Assembly: GCA_026874595.1 (NCBI GenBank)
Contig: CM049306.1
Coordinates: 73,779,642 to 73,843,641 of the forward strand
Direction: 5' to 3'
DNA: 64,000 bases
Origin: Sipunculus nudus
Lineage: Eukaryota; Annelida; Sipuncula; Golfingiida; Sipunculidae
The notes beneath the pieces are model-generated. The model was given only the letters and a program-made list of their open reading frames with translations, did not search any database and was not told where the DNA came from. Positions 14,101-30,200 of the stretch are shown in pieces. The position numbers and the translations under genes were made by a program. Positions within the stretch are counted from its first letter, which is position 1, and each line of letters starts with the position of its first letter.

Positions 14101-17100
14101 CATTGCACACGTCACAGAAATCCCGAGATCTTGATCTAACCGCATACTAACGCACTTGAAAATGAAGAAATAGCAGGTTGAAACGGCAACATATCCGAAC
14201 AAAGCAGCTAATCAGATTGCCACACCCTGTTCCATATTAACGTTTAGGAGGCATAATGTCGACCATTATTTCAGATACTTGGTTTACTAGATTATATAAA
14301 CAATATAAGATGAAATATAATGAATGTTATGGGTACAACTGATTCCTGATTGAACTAGAGAGTTGGCCTTTAACAAACAAACAAACATTTGAACATGTTT
14401 ATTGTGGTTAAATAATGATGTGGAACACAGTTTTTGTGTTTGTGGTTGTCATCACTGATTTTTGTGGGACAAGTCAAATTCATGTAGGGCAAGTAAAAAG
14501 GCCAGATGTTACTTGCCTTTAGGTCAAGTACTTTCAAAAGTTAATATTGAGCAATGCCTTCATGACTTCAAATTTACATTCATAAAAAAGTAATAAAATA
14601 AACTGTGCATGACAATTACCAACTATCAGTCTTATTTCTGCTTGTGCCAATATTACTTTTCCTTATCTGCCAACAACTGTATCCAATATTTATTTAGCTG
14701 ATAAGTTTCAGGATCTATTATCCTCATATTAAATATGTGTATCAGCACAAAATGTGTCATGTCACCTGAATATATCCACTTCATGTACTGAGGGCAGTAT
14801 ACAGTTAGCTGGCATGATAGGCTGAAATAAACAAGGAAACGGATGAAATATGTATGTTAACTCGTCATCATATATAACAATGACAATGACAGAAGTCTAA
14901 AGCATACAAAGTGATGATGCATTAAACATTATAAACAGCTGACATGTACTCAGTGCCATGCCCAAACTGAACAGATCAATAACTTAAAACAATATTTTTA
15001 ACGTTCCACCTTTATTTTGGTTTGAAAAGGCCATGGTTAACTTCATGACCACCATGTTGTTAATCATGTCTCATTGGAGATAAGTTTTAATTTAAACATT
15101 TATTCAACCAACTCCCGCTTCTCATGATGAGTGTATTTTTCTGTACATATGGAGAATGTCTACAGAAAATTTCACAAAACATATTGCAATTAAATTCTCA
15201 AACCATAAATCCACAGCACTATTATGCCTTTATTCTGTAATGTAGTTGCTGTACAGGTTTGTCCACTATAACAGTGGAAGTGGATAATTGGCATGTCTGA
15301 ATTTTCGTGCTTTATTCATTTTACAGCATTAGCGCAGTTTGAATTTTCGCACAAATCAGCATGTTTAGTTGATTTATTTTTAATCAAATTTTTACAATAT
15401 TTAAAGGAATATATAAAAGATAGGTTTGCAGCGCAACCTTCTCCCCCCTAACAAGCCCTGGTTGACAGCATTTATGGTACGGGCGGCTGAGTACTGTGAC
15501 CGCAAGGTGTAGAAAATACGTAATTAACCGGGACTAATCCTGTTAATCCTGAGTATGTTGTAGAATTGTTAAACAACAACTGTGATCATTAAGTAGAAGC
15601 AGCCCGGTATATGTGAACAACAAATAGAGCTGACAACAGTCATGACTGGTTCTCCGTCATACCAGTAGGGGGGAAGGGGGGTCTTCAGTTATCTAGGTTG
15701 CATGAAATAATGCGTGTTCTTAATTCAACACAAATCTAGCTCCTGTGTATATCCTTGAAATTAAAACCCTACTAACATATTAGTAACAAAACCACTTACA
15801 CAGTATATTATGCACTATCCATTCTTATACATGTATTTATTATTATCAGACTTTATCAGCTAACCCATGGATCTTATGAAAATCAATTATGCTACATTTT
15901 GATGCAATTATCAACATTAGAAATTATAAATCCCTTTTTTCATCTGAACATGCACATGACTTATCCAAAACATGAACATCATCAAAAAATCAACTATAAT
16001 TTTTTCATGAATCTACATTTTTTAATGAATTATAAGATATTAGTTACGTACTTCTGGGAATTTCTCTTTCCATGGCTTCATCAAATTGTGTACTTAATAC
16101 AAGTATTATGACAGACTGTGTACATAATGAAATGTCTCAGTGTTAAGAATTCATGAACCTTATACCAGGGTTAATTTCTGTAATAAGCCAAAATAATGAA
16201 TGACCCCCTGAAAATGAAAATTTATTTTGGGGGATAATTTTGAAAATTTTTCCTTTTAGTCTCTACAGATCTTATGACAACATAACAAAATCATAACAGC
16301 CAGACTCCAGGAACATTTTGTTGGAGAAAACCTGTAAAGCTCCTGCTACTCTTTCTAAATGATAGGTCATATTCTCTCCCACTTTGTTCGACCATGATGA
16401 CATTACGGCAAGTTTATAGTAGCCATGTTCCCATTGCCAGCAAAATGAATACCAGCCCAGTAATATCCATCCTGGCTTTATGCATATTGGGCAGGCAGGT
16501 GTGCTGTCAGTCTAAACAAAATGTAACAACTGGTATCTGTTTTGCTGGCAACAGGAACATGGCTATTATAAAATAGTCTCAATGTCATAATAGGTCGATG
16601 AAGTGGGAACATAGAGGGAGCCTAAATATGACCTATTATTTACCATGAGTAAGCTCCTGCATGTCACAGTAATTTAGGCATAGGGTAGGTGTTTAGAGCA
16701 TAGTAACCTAAACTACAACCAATCAAGCTCAGCTGACAGACCCCAATTTTTTCAAGCAGTGATGATAGAAATGACAAAAATAACAGAATGTTTTAACCAA
16801 ATAAACAGAGACAGATATCCATTTGTATTAAATGCAGATAATGGCAATAATAGCAGAAAATGATTATGAAAAGAATTTATGAAAAGCAAAACTTTTAAGC
16901 TCTGAGCTATAGTTATTAGCTGTATAAGCTTTCTGCATTACATCGTTGCTTATTCATGTGGATGTAAAAAGTATCATTATGAAACAAAAACTCTCAATGG
17001 GCAGTATAACCAAAAAGATAATTTCCCCTTAACTGCACAGTGCACACTCAGGAAAACTTCATATGATACTGTGAACTAAAAGCTGTCAGAAAAATTCAAT

Positions 17101-20100
17101 TTTTTTTAGAAAATGTAATTATTTCATGAATATCTGAATAACATGCAATAAAAAGCAATTAACTTTCTGTACAACTAAATAAATCAACTTACAGGCTATA
17201 TATATATATATATGTTCTAAATATGTACATTTCTGCTGCTACCACTTGTCAATAAGATGGTATTTTAATATCTCTATGAGAATTTGACATTTATTTCTCT
17301 ACAAGGGTAAAGTAATTATTTTAGCTTCACAACCTTGTAATAATACAGTGGAACCTGTTTGAAAAACCACCAGTCTGATAAAGACCACCTGTCTATTAAG
17401 ACCACCCTTGAGCAAACAAAAAACATTCACATTGGTTATAACTGACCTGTTGATTATACCACCTGTGAATTAAGACCACTTTTGTTCAGTCCTAAGGTAG
17501 GTCTTATTACACAGGTTTCACTTTATAAGTTTTAATTACTTGAAGAAAATTTCTTAGAATAATCAGTTTGTGATACAAACAGCAAAAGCACAGTATAATG
17601 CACCTTACAGGTTGGTTAAAAATGACAGTTTCAAGTTTATTAACTCTTTAATACTTAACCAGTTGGAACGTATTTCATTGATAAAGTTTGAAGAAATGCA
17701 TGGAATCAGGATCAATGCTTGAAACATGTTAAATTTAACATTGACTAGTGATAAATGCAGGTGTGCATGTAACCATTCTCATTTAGATTTTACACATAAA
17801 ACCATGCTTCAGGTTAAAATTGATGAGTCCAAAACTGGTGAGTCAGCAGAATTGATCAAAACTATAAGAGATGTTTTAGTGCTCAAATACAGGACATAAA
17901 CCATAGGCATCACGCCATATCAGACAACAACAACAACTGCCCCATTACACAATTTTGTGAAATTCATTGAGTTATGGAAGTAGGACTGAAAAACATAATC
18001 AGAATCAGAATAGAGGAAATGTAGCCATGGCATTACTATGAGATATAAACCAACATCTGTTTAGCAAGGTAAAACATGTATAAATTGCCAAGAATGGGCC
18101 TGAATGAGTATTAAACACGTAATTTGTGTTACTGTAGCAGAAAGAAAAGAAGTGTCCAAACAAACCTCTGTTAAACTGACTAGCACAGGTTAAAAACCTG
18201 CAGTAATGTATAAATATGAACTTCCATATTCAGATACTAATGTACACACAGAAGTATTGGAGTGTATATTTTGGACACAATTTCTGGGTAAGTATTACCC
18301 AAACTTGAGTACTACTTTCACACCTATTGAGAAGCATTACAGTTTATGAACAAGTTGCTGTGGATCATGAAGCCAGGTTTCCCTATGTTCCCTAAAGAAT
18401 TCAATCTTCTATTGTACTTGCCATAATGAGAGAGGTTGTTTCTGGATCTTATTTTCTTTAAAGAACAAGATACAGACAAAACAGTACTTCTACAGAAAGA
18501 TGAATATATACTTGGGACCAACACATGTGTATGTTGTATGAATACCATAAAAATTAAAAGGGTTTGGGCAAATCTAAGAATAAAAATCTACAACTAATCC
18601 AGTTTGTCATCAAGAGACTGATGAAATTATTAGAAAGTATCTTTCTTTGGTATCTTGCGAGTCTTGTATTAATCTGAGGATGAAGACAGGGGAATATAAG
18701 ACACATTCTCTGTTATAAAAAAAAAACAACATATTAATCCCTCAGGCTGTGTGCTGACACCAGGATTGGTTGGCCTAGGTAAGAACAGGATAATAGGTCC
18801 TCTTTTGTATCAATGTTTTTCTTTAATGTAATAGGTAAATACATTTTTACAAGTGATACAAAGTATCCAAATGGCAATCTATTAGATACAGAGAATATCT
18901 GAGCTATCAAACCATGTATATTGTGTTCTCTATAAAGCAAAACTGCCAGAAAGAACACTTATTTTTGATGTTATAACCCTGTGAGTGTCATGAACATTAA
19001 CTGCCATCTAGTGATGAGCAGCTGAAACCTCAGAGGTGACCAGGGCAGCTGACAATCCACGAGGGTCTCATCACTGTGTAAGTATTGTGAATAGTAAACT
19101 TTTATCAAATGCTGTTAATATGGTTATCTTTAAACTATGTTATTGTTATACCTATAAAGTGCATTACTGATAGTTCCCCAAAGCATAAAAAAATAGGAAA
19201 AACCAGATACCATGTCAGTAACTTATTAAACTGCAGTGCACAGAGCAAATGTTAACTGTCACTTACTGTAAGAGAAGGCAAAAAGAGCATGGTAGCCACC
19301 ATCTAATAATTAGCACAGAGTTACAAGCATTCATTTCCTTAGTAATTACATATATAACATATATATAGGAATTAGAATACAACATTTGTGTTATTAGTAT
19401 CAAAGAGTTCTGAATTTCATAGATTACTTATAAATGGTAAAGAACAACAGATGGGTACATTATTTGATAAGAGTCTTCTGATTGGTTAGAAGACAACTAG
19501 GCACTGCAATTATTCACTGCAATTTAACCAATCACATGAAAGATGAACTAGTTTCGATCATACTCCACTAACATAAAACATTCTGCTAACTAGAATATGG
19601 GTAGTCAACAAGCGACTACATGTATCCGCCAATATCAGAGTAGGACGGGTGAAGTGAGGCATGGATTAAGTGGCAAGGGGAAATAAAGTTAGATGTGTTA
19701 CATATTAGCATGGATGTCTGCCATGTATACATGACTGTAGGTGGTGCCACCTGTTATTTGAATGAGAAACTATCCAAGATGTATACACATGCAAAATTTC
19801 AGTTGGAAAAGTCAAATGACTGCAGAGTGATTTTATAGCACAGCAAAATTTTTCGCCTAATCGGTCAAATGGTTCCTGAGATATGAGTTTGGATGACTGC
19901 AGCGTTAACTTGAATGTAGGTGGCGCCACCTGTCGTAAAATCAAGAGAGCTGTCCAAGATGTATATACATGCAAAAGTTCAGGTGTATAAGTCTAACCAA
20001 TGCAGAGATATGAGTGATTTTATCCCTAGGCAGATGAACGAATGGACGCTGTGCAAAAACGGTTGCAGGTGGCGCCACTAGTTTTGTGTATGATAAAAGA

Positions 20101-21165
20101 GCTATGTGAGATCCAAACACATGCAACACTTAAGGAAGATACGTCAAACCAGTCCGGAGATATTTGCAGGGATATCTGCAGCATGTACGTGAATGTAGGT
20201 GGCGCCACCTGTCATAAAATCAAGAAAGCTATCCAGGATGTATATGCATGCCAAATTTCAGGTGAATAAGTCAAACCACTGGCGGATATGAGTGATTTTA
20301 ACCCAAGTCAAACGAACTGATGGACACTGTGCAAGAATGGTTGCAGGTAGCGCCACCAGTTTCTTGTATGAACAAGAGCTATGTGAGATCTAAACACATG
20401 CATATTTTCAGGAATATGCTTCCAACCAGTCCAGAGATATAAGCATGGATGTCTGCAGCGTGAAAGTGAATGTAGGTGGCGCCGCCTATCATAAAATCAA
20501 GAAAGCTATCCAGGATGTATACGCATGCAAAATTTCAGATGAATTAGTCAAACTACTGCAGAGATGTGTGATTTTAACCCAAGACAGATGAACAGATGGA
20601 AGCTGTGCAAAAATGGTTGTAGGTGGCGCCCCTATTTTTGTGTATGTTAAAAAGCTATCCAAGGGCTACATTTGTGCAATTTTTTTTTCCTAATTGGTCA
20701 AACGAGTCCAAAGATATGTGGGTTAATGTGTCAAAACAGATGCACAGATGGACACACTGGAGACAGAAAAGGTCAGAGGTCAACGCCGAATGGTTAGGCA
20801 CCAGTTCACATGTGATCCAATAATTGGTGTAAGTTTTGGAAAAATTGGTCCAGTAGTCTCAGAGGAGTTATCAGGAAATGAATACATCATTGGCGGCAGA
20901 ACCAAGTCTAAAACATAGTATCTGCAAAACTTTGTTTTGGCGGATACAATTAGTCTACTGAGACAAAATATTCATATGACTAACAACCCCATAACCATAC
21001 TAAAAAGCTCTATCAAATCTATCAAGGTGTATAATAAAACTGTCTGATCAATCAGAGACTTAAAAACTATTAAGAAAATGAGTTTTATTTTTGGCTTATG
21101 TTGTGGTTTTACTGAACGTTTGTAATAAATCTGTCCCTTCATGCTGCATCATTAAACAAAGACTG

Positions 21166-21249
<84 letters not shown>

Positions 21250-24200
21250 ATTATCATTATATATATACATACACCAGTATATATGGTATTGTGTAAAAAT
21301 ATGAGTGTAAACCATTTGTCAGACTTCAGAGATACATGGGATTCATAAAAAAACTGAATTCTGATTCATGAAAAGTGCTTGGATAATTTAGAACTCCCTT
21401 TCAGACTAAATGTAATTTAATAAGAAAAATCAAATATAAAATGGACAAAAAGTCTCAGAATAATCAGGAAATGGCTGTTATAACAATTTTTTTGTTTTGT
21501 GATGGTTTTAAGAAACTAATGCATATTCCATAAATATTACCACTGTTATATTGTTAACATACATTATGATTTATGCATTATTAAATGTTCAACCTTCTAC
21601 CAAAATTAAATCTAAGTCTTGAACCACAAACATTCCCAGCTAGATTAAAGTCTACCTACCATGCTAAGGGCTACCACTAATCCAGAAACTGTACAGTATT
21701 TCAGCCAAGGGAAAATGCAGACCTTAGAAACTGATATGAAGTTATTCAATCATACCTTAAATAGCCACAAACACAGACAGTACAAAGATGAACTTACCAC
21801 TGCTGAGTTTTTGGGTTGTGCTGCCCCTATTAGTCTATCTGACCTACAAGGTATCCTGGCCTGAAAAAAAAGTAAAAAAAAAAAATGAGGTTGAACACGA
21901 GCATGTTAACAGTTACACATCAATTCTATATCAACAATGTAAATAGTGCTTATTAAGGGATCCATACAGAAGAGAGATAAGATTACTAATGTCTGACAAG
22001 AATAATTAAATTAGTACAATTTTTCAAAATGGAAAAAATCCCATATCAATCTATACTGCTGCAGAAAACATTGAAAATAAAACTTGGACTGTATGTAAAG
22101 AATTTTAAAGCTAGAAAATGTGGATTATCTATTGGGAAAAATATATCATATGAGACATACTCTCTCAAATTGGCAAACATACAAGCAATGTAGTTAGTGC
22201 CACTGCTGACATCTAGTGGCAGCAAGAAGAACAAATTACAATGTAAATTGTGTTTACCTGTATGACTGTGCCCATCAGAGGCAAATTGAGCGTTTCTCCT
22301 GGCACTGCTGCTGGCCACTGGTCAACATCATGGCAAGCTGGAGTACACATAAAAACATATAGGAAAGGTTCACCTAAAAACATTGGAAAGGTACAAATAA
22401 AAACATAGGAAAGGTACACATGAAAACATAGGAAAAGTACACATAAAAACATAGGAAGTATACCTGTCACTCAAATGATATCAACATGGAAAATAATGCT
22501 AATGCCATAATATACATTAGCCATTTCCTTGTGTGGATCATCTAAGCAATGACTCTTACCACCTGATCTGTTTATGTAAAATGGGACAGCTGCTGTATTT
22601 TCTGTATTAATTTATGCCAAAAATGGCAAACTTTAAATATGCAAAAGAGGGGAAATTCTATGCAACAGTTATTTGGCATTATGTACCAAATAACTGAAAT
22701 TAAACTACAGACATTTGCTTGAAGAAAGATGATCTTTCAAAACAATTTTTTGGATATTTCTATTCATTGCTCTGATTTCAGAGAAATTATAAACTTTTTA
22801 GTCCTCTGTTTTCCATTTCAGATAAAAACAAGGCCTACAGGCCTAATGTGAACCTGTGCATTGGGAAATACACCAGGTATAATGCTTCAATGCTGGACCA
22901 TTACTTCTCATGTATATGAACAATGCAGGTACTAAACATTTTGATTAAGAAAAAATTACACAAACATCACTGCTGAAATTCTGGCATGGGTGCACACAAC
23001 ACAACTAGGGACCCACGGGTCTCAACGCTCAGCTGAATTTGTCGATAAGGATATTTTTAAAGAAATTTTTCAGAATGACAGTCCTGTGACCTTAACCAAT
23101 GACCTTGTGACCAAAAAATCTTAGAACTTAATATCCTTGAACTTGCAGCATTAGGATTATTGTATCAATCTTTTAAAAAGTGACCTTGACCTCTGACCAG
23201 ATAACCTCAAATTCTACAGGTTTCCTCACTTTAGGCAAGTAAGCCATGTGTGAACGTTGGAAAGTTCAGGATGAAAAGTTTGATTTACAGTGCATCCACA
23301 ATCTTTTTAAAGATGTGGCTCCTGTGACCTTCAACTTAGATCGCTGGACCATGGTAATCAAAATGAATTTACTTATGTGGTTGGTCATTATTAAATCAAG
23401 TTTGAAGCCAGTTTATTTTTAGAAATAAATAGAAAAATATTCGTTAAAATAGAGAAAATACAGGTGGCGCCACCACGTTTCAGGAACTGGTAAAACTAGT
23501 CATGGTAAATATTCAAGGCAAGATTCATGACAAACCATGCATTAATTATCAAGATATTGGAGGTTTTGTATCAAATTTCTTACTATTCTGGGGGGTACTT
23601 TCAAGCCCTGTAGGTCAAAGGATATAGGTCGCAGTGACCTTATTTCAGGTTTCCAAGGAGATTTTTTATTGACCTCCCTGGATTATCACTTAGAAATTTC
23701 TAGGACCAGCTGTTACGATTTGTGCCCTGCTAACAGACGGCTGGATATCAGTATGAACGACGGACAAAGCGCCATTCCTACACCTCAGCTGACTTACAGT
23801 CAGCTGAGTAAGTCAGCTGAGCTAAAAATGATTGTAGCTGGCACCACCAGTCTTGTATACAACGAAGCTATCAGAGATATAGACATATGCCCAAGTTCAG
23901 ACTGATATATCAAACCCCTCCTGAGAAAAAAGCAGGGACACACACTGTGCAAAAATTAATGTAGGTGGCACCACCAGTCTTGTATACGACAAGCTATTCA
24001 ATAGGTATAAATATGCCCAATTTCAGGATGATATATCAAATTCCTCTATGGAAATAAGCAGGCACAAAAGTCACACACTGTGCAAAAGTCATTGTAGGTG
24101 GTGACACCTGTCTTGTGAATGAGAAACCCATCAAAGACGCATAGACAGGTTAAAATATTAGGCCAATACATCAAATTTACCTTAAGTCTGATGCACGGGG

Positions 24201-27200
24201 CTGACCAGGCTTAGGTGAGAAAGGCAGTTGCCCCGAGTGAACTGTGACAAATTTGCTTGCTCAGGCTACTGCACTGAGTGAACTCATGACCTGCACCTGG
24301 CTAGACTGGGTAAACTTTTTACCTGTACCTGGCTGCACTGAGTGAACTCTTGACCTGTTGCCTAATCTGATACAGTTGGCAGTCAGCCAAAGCTATAAAT
24401 AGATTGGCTCCACATGCAGCCCTGAGAGGCATGACACCTATGAGGTGATCACATGGTGCCCATGAGGTGTTCACATGTCACCCATGAGGGGATCACATGC
24501 CTTGTGCTTGGCTGCACTGACTGAACTCTTGACCTATATCTGGCTGCCAAATCTAAAACAGTTGGCAGTTTCTTAACCTATTTTAATATACAGACACAAT
24601 CTTAGCCTGTTGGCAAATCTGTTTACACATACTGAAAGACTTTGGCTAAAATGCATTTTTCAAGCTGACATATCCATAATCTTTTTATCAAAATATCTGG
24701 AATAATAAAAGATGCAGTTTTTTTCATAAATAAGCTGAATCCCACAACATTTGATATATGACAGATTATTGCATAAAATCTGGGGATGGTAGTTCCTGCT
24801 ATTCTGAGTAATTATGGGTTAATGTACAGATGACCAATGACCCCCGTACAAAAAAAGGTCAATGCAGGTGACCACCAATACCTGAATTTCATATATGGCT
24901 CATGTGACCAACACTGGCAGAAAATTTGGTGATGATAGCTCCGGCCATTTCTGAGATTGTCATTTTAGTATGCTTTTTCGGACAGATGACTAGGTTCAAC
25001 TTCCTGTAATTCGGCAAAAATTCACTGAACTTAAACCATTTGAACCGTCCTGAACTTGAGAGAGATGATATAAAAGATTATTTCTGTGAAATATTGAACA
25101 AATTGGCTTGACCATTTCGTCGGAGAAGATTTTTTAAGGTTTTTTAGCTCTATAAAATCTGAGAAAATGCAGATTTTTTCAGATGGCTAATTTTTTGCAT
25201 TAAATTTCATGATGCTAGCTCCAGTCAATCCAATGGTATGAGTTAACGTATACCTGTGATTGTAAACATTGCCTGGCATGAGGAATATCTAAAATCATAA
25301 ATCTACATTTTTTAAAAGTTTTTAAAAAGCATTCTTGTCAATATTAACCAAAGATACCTGAAATCTAAATGTCTGGAGGCATGATGTAACGGATGCTGAT
25401 AAACTGGTTCCAGGCTAGATGTATCTGCTTCACACAGCTAACATATATGGAAAATGACTCAATTCAATCTTTATTTTTCAGCCAAAATTCATTCTTCGGA
25501 ACCATAAAAAACAATTATTATAAGAATTATTCAGGGGATTATTCTTGTAAAATATTAAACAAATTGGCCTCAGTGGCGTCAGTCAAAAAACGTTTTGCAG
25601 GTTTATAACTCATATGGAAAAATAATTTCCATAAAAAAATATGGAAAAAAAATTCAAGTTAAGCTTCCCATAACTCAGCCAAAAATCACTGAACCAAAAC
25701 AATTTGAACAAACTTGAATTATCAACATCTAAGGATAATTAATGTGTGAGATTTAAGAATTTGGCCCAGTGGTTTTTGAGAAGAAGATCTTTGTAGCCAC
25801 TGAGCTAAAATGGGCTGTAATGGCATATGACTAAATTCAGCTTCCCATAACTCAGTCAAAAGTCACTGAACTGAGACCATTTGAACAAAGTTCAGAAAGC
25901 ACTACCCTAGGATCATTTCTGTGCGATATTAAACAATTTGGCCATATGGTTTCAGAGAAGAAGTTTTTGTAGCTGTCAGTATGATATGGGCACGGATGAC
26001 CCCCATACAAAAAAAGGCCGATGCAGGTGGCGCCACCAATACCTCAATTTCGGATATGACTCATGTGACCAACATTAGCATAAAATTTGGTGATGATAGC
26101 TCCAGCCGTTTCTAAGATTGTAATTTTAGTATGCTTTTTTGGACAGATGACTAAGTTCAACTAGCTGTAACTCGGCCAAAAATCACCGAACTTAAACCAT
26201 TCGAACAAACTTGAGAGAGATTGTTCCAGGGATCATTTCTGTGAAATATTGGACAATTTGGCTGAACAGTTTCGGAGAAGATTTTTAATGCTTTTTAAGC
26301 TTTTTCCCTATAAAATCTAAGAAAATGCAGTTAGCAAAAAAATAAGCAAAATCCGATAGAGTTTTTTAGAAGACTAATTTTTTGCATAAAATTTTGTGAT
26401 GCTAACTCTTGCCGTTTTTAAGATAGTATAGGTTAACGTACAGACGACGGACACCGGACGACGCCACACCATCGCATAAGCTCACAGGTTCGCTAAAAAT
26501 TTTAATGAATGGTAATCAAATAAATGATGTTCTACTTTATCAAAGTATGCATGTTTGTATAAAAAGTATTTTTCAAACTTACCTGCTTCTAATCCTGGTT
26601 CTCCATTATCAAAATATTGAGGAGCAATAATTCCAACAGCATGGTAAAATAGTTTGACAAAGGGAAGCTTGCTGATCAGAACCACAGACTGAAAAAAAGT
26701 TAATAGACTTATATTTCTGCTGACAGGTGATCACTACAATAAATTAAAGTATTCACTAATTTGTCATAACACTAGTAATCTCTGGCCAATATGACTTTGT
26801 TACAGAATGCATTATTGTTCACAAATGAAAAGTTGGATTTCTGAGGAAGCCTGCTTTGTAAACCTTCATGTAATGAGAACATTACTATTCACATTATGGC
26901 TTAAAAGAAGATATAAATACATTTGGTAGAGTATATGGCAAAATTTGTAACCTTACATGATACCAACATGTTACAAATAGGCTGAAGAGTGAAACCCAGA
27001 CTACCTAATGAAAGTCAATTATAAATGTAAAGCAAAAAAAAAAAGAATATGCATCATTTGCTGATTCATTTAACATGTTAAAATCACAAAGAACTAGAAA
27101 ACGGGTAGTCGACAAGCGACTATGTGTATCTGCAAAAATCAGAGTATGACGGGTGAAGTGAGGTATGGATTGAGTGGCAAGGGGAAATAGAGTTACATGT

Positions 27201-30200
27201 GTTACATATTAGAATGGATGTCTGCCACGTAAACATGATTGTAGGTGGCGCCACCTGTTATTTGAACGAGAAACTATCCAAGATGTATATACATGCAAAA
27301 TTTCAGGTGGAAAAGTCAAATGACTGCAGAGATACGAGTGATTTTATCCCACAGCAGACAAACAGATGAACACTGTGCAAAAATGCCTGCAGGTGGCACC
27401 ACCATTTTTGTGTATGTTATAAAGCTATTCAAGAGCTACATTTGTGTAAATATTTTTTCCTGATTGGTCAAACAAGTCTCGAGATATAAGCAATAATGTC
27501 TGCAGTGTGAATGTAGGTGGCGCCACCTGTCATAAAACCAAGAAAGCTATGCAGGATGTATACGCATGCCGAATTTCAGGTGAATTAGTCAAACCACTGC
27601 AGAGATGTGAGTGATTTTAACCCAAGGCAGACAAACAGATGGAGGCTGTGCAAAAATGGCTGCAGGTGGCGCCACCATTTTTATGTACGTTATAAAGCTA
27701 TCCAAGGGCTACATTTGAGTAAATTTTTTTCCTGATTGGTCAAACGTTTCCCAAGTTATGAGCTCTTGGATGTCTGCACCATGAACGTGAATGTAGGTGG
27801 CACCACCTGTCATAAAATCAAGAAAGCTATCTAGGATGTATACGCATGCCGAATTTCAGGTGAATTAGTCAAACCACTGCAGAGATATGAGTGGTTTTAA
27901 CCCAAGGCAGATGACCAGATGGACACTGTGCAAACATGGTTGCAGGTAGCGCCACCATTTTTTGTGTATGTTATCCAAGGGCTACATTTGTACAAAATTA
28001 TTTTCCTGATCGGTCAAATGGTTCCTGAGATATGTGGGTTTATGTGTGGAAACAGACGCACAAATGGATGCTGGGCAGAGAGGAAAGGACAGAGGTCAAG
28101 GCAAATTGGTTAGGCACCAGTTCACATGTGACCCCATAATTGGTGTAAGTTTCAGAAAAATTTGCCAGTAGTCTCAGAGGAGTTCTCCGGAAACGAACGC
28201 GGCTGCGGCGTCATTTTTTACATGACTTTAATTAACATTAAATAAGGATGTAAATAACGTCAGTGTAAAAAAACTTGCCAACCCTGATTAACTGGATCAT
28301 CATATGCCTTTTCTTCAAATTCATATTATAAATAATGATATTAATGCAGACTATTTATTATCAAATCCAGTATCCATGTCACACTGGCTTAAACACATTC
28401 ATAAATGCTGTGTTGAAAGTGAGACAAAGTAAAAGTAACAAATAACATCATCAGTTGTGGTACTTCCCTTCCATAGTGGCTACACTGATAATAAGAAAGC
28501 TATATAACATTTTTACATTTACCTTTTGAAAGTATCCCCTTCTGATACTTTTGTCCTTTGTTTGACGGAAGTAAACAAAACCATAATAGTGCTCATCATC
28601 ACTCTGCGAAATGAAAACATAAACTGTCACATATGCAAGTGGAGATATGATACATCCTGCACTAAAACCTTAAACAGAAATGATCTAGGGAGGTCTGGCT
28701 TTCATATGAATGTGTATTCTTAAAATTCAGCATTGAAAGAATATGGCTAGAAAAATATCTTGCACAGAACAGATTTGCATTCAACAGAACTGTAAAAAAG
28801 CAGACTTTTCTAAATTAATTACATGTATTGTCAAAGTCTTTACATCTGATTCTTAGCCAATACCAAATCACATCATGCTTGATTATTTCACACTTAGGTA
28901 AATACAAAGAAATTTTCTGCACAGACTTAGTTCTGACTGTACCATATTTTAGTGTTTTATCTTAAACTGGAAATGTTCTTATACCTATCATCAATGTATA
29001 TACAAATGATACAAAAATGCAAATAAAATATGAGAATCCTCTAATCATTTTCTTGCCAAAACCATCAAATTTTTATATATATAGACCACTCTGGCTGTCT
29101 CCTATCACTTGTAAATAAATAACAAACAAAATTATTTAGTGGTTGTTCAGGCAGGGGGTTACTGTGTACAGTGGAATCTCTCCTAGTGGGCACCTCCATG
29201 TACAGGGATGAACACTTCTATATAGTGAGCACTTTTTGGCAGACCCATTTATTCTCAGTATTATCTGTTTTGTATTCCTGACATCTATATAGTAGGCATG
29301 TCTATAAAGTAGACAGTTTGGCTCAGTCTCAAAGGTGCCCACATTATTAAGGTTTCTCTGTATGCTTGCACTGATTTATGAAAATTTTGTAAGTTACCTG
29401 CAGTGCTGAAGGACAGTCTCTGTTGTACTGTTTTAAGGATGCTCCAAAATGCTTCTTGTCTGGACACTGGCGAATTCGAAAATGGAACTGTGTGTCCCCC
29501 ATACACCCTGGAGCACAATGAAAACATACACTCACAATAAAATGAACAATACATGCCGCTGAACAAAATTACATGAAACTATGCCAGCAAGTTACAAGCA
29601 GAGTACAATTATTCAAAGGTTTAATCTCTGTTATACAATTTACATATTCTTGCCTGCATTATCTTATGGACTGCTAAATTCTGGCCATTTGAATTAAATT
29701 TGATTGAAGAACTTACTAGGAAGTAAATATAACAGGAAATATTATTCTTCCTGGGTATGTATTTATTTCATTAAAACCTCAGACAATATGTTTTTTGTGG
29801 TTGGCTTAATCTTCGCGTGGCTGAAATTTTGCAAATTCTGAATTTTGAACATTTTTGTGAGGGTTTTAATTTTTGCGATTGCAAAAGAACCTATTAAATC
29901 TAAGAATGGAAGTATTTGTATCTATTAAAAGTGAAAATAAATCCCGCAATACATCTCTTGTGACTGTTACAGTCATTATGTTGACCTGTGTCAGAGTCAA
30001 CATATCAAAGGTTATATCTACATATTTTACAATAATTAATGTGTATTTGGATGGGCTGGTTCTGATATCATGCACAGATTAGTTTGCTTATTACAAACCA
30101 TGGTTTCAGAAGTGTGATAACTAATCCATTTCTGCAGATGCATCATTGTTCATTAAAGTTAATTGGGTATCTTATTCCCAGGGGGTTTCATACTCATTTG

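Noticed and set aside
21169..21250. Long AT tract considered as a replication origin or matrix-attachment site.
   Set aside because: A plain dinucleotide microsatellite explains it; nothing in the flanks supports another role.
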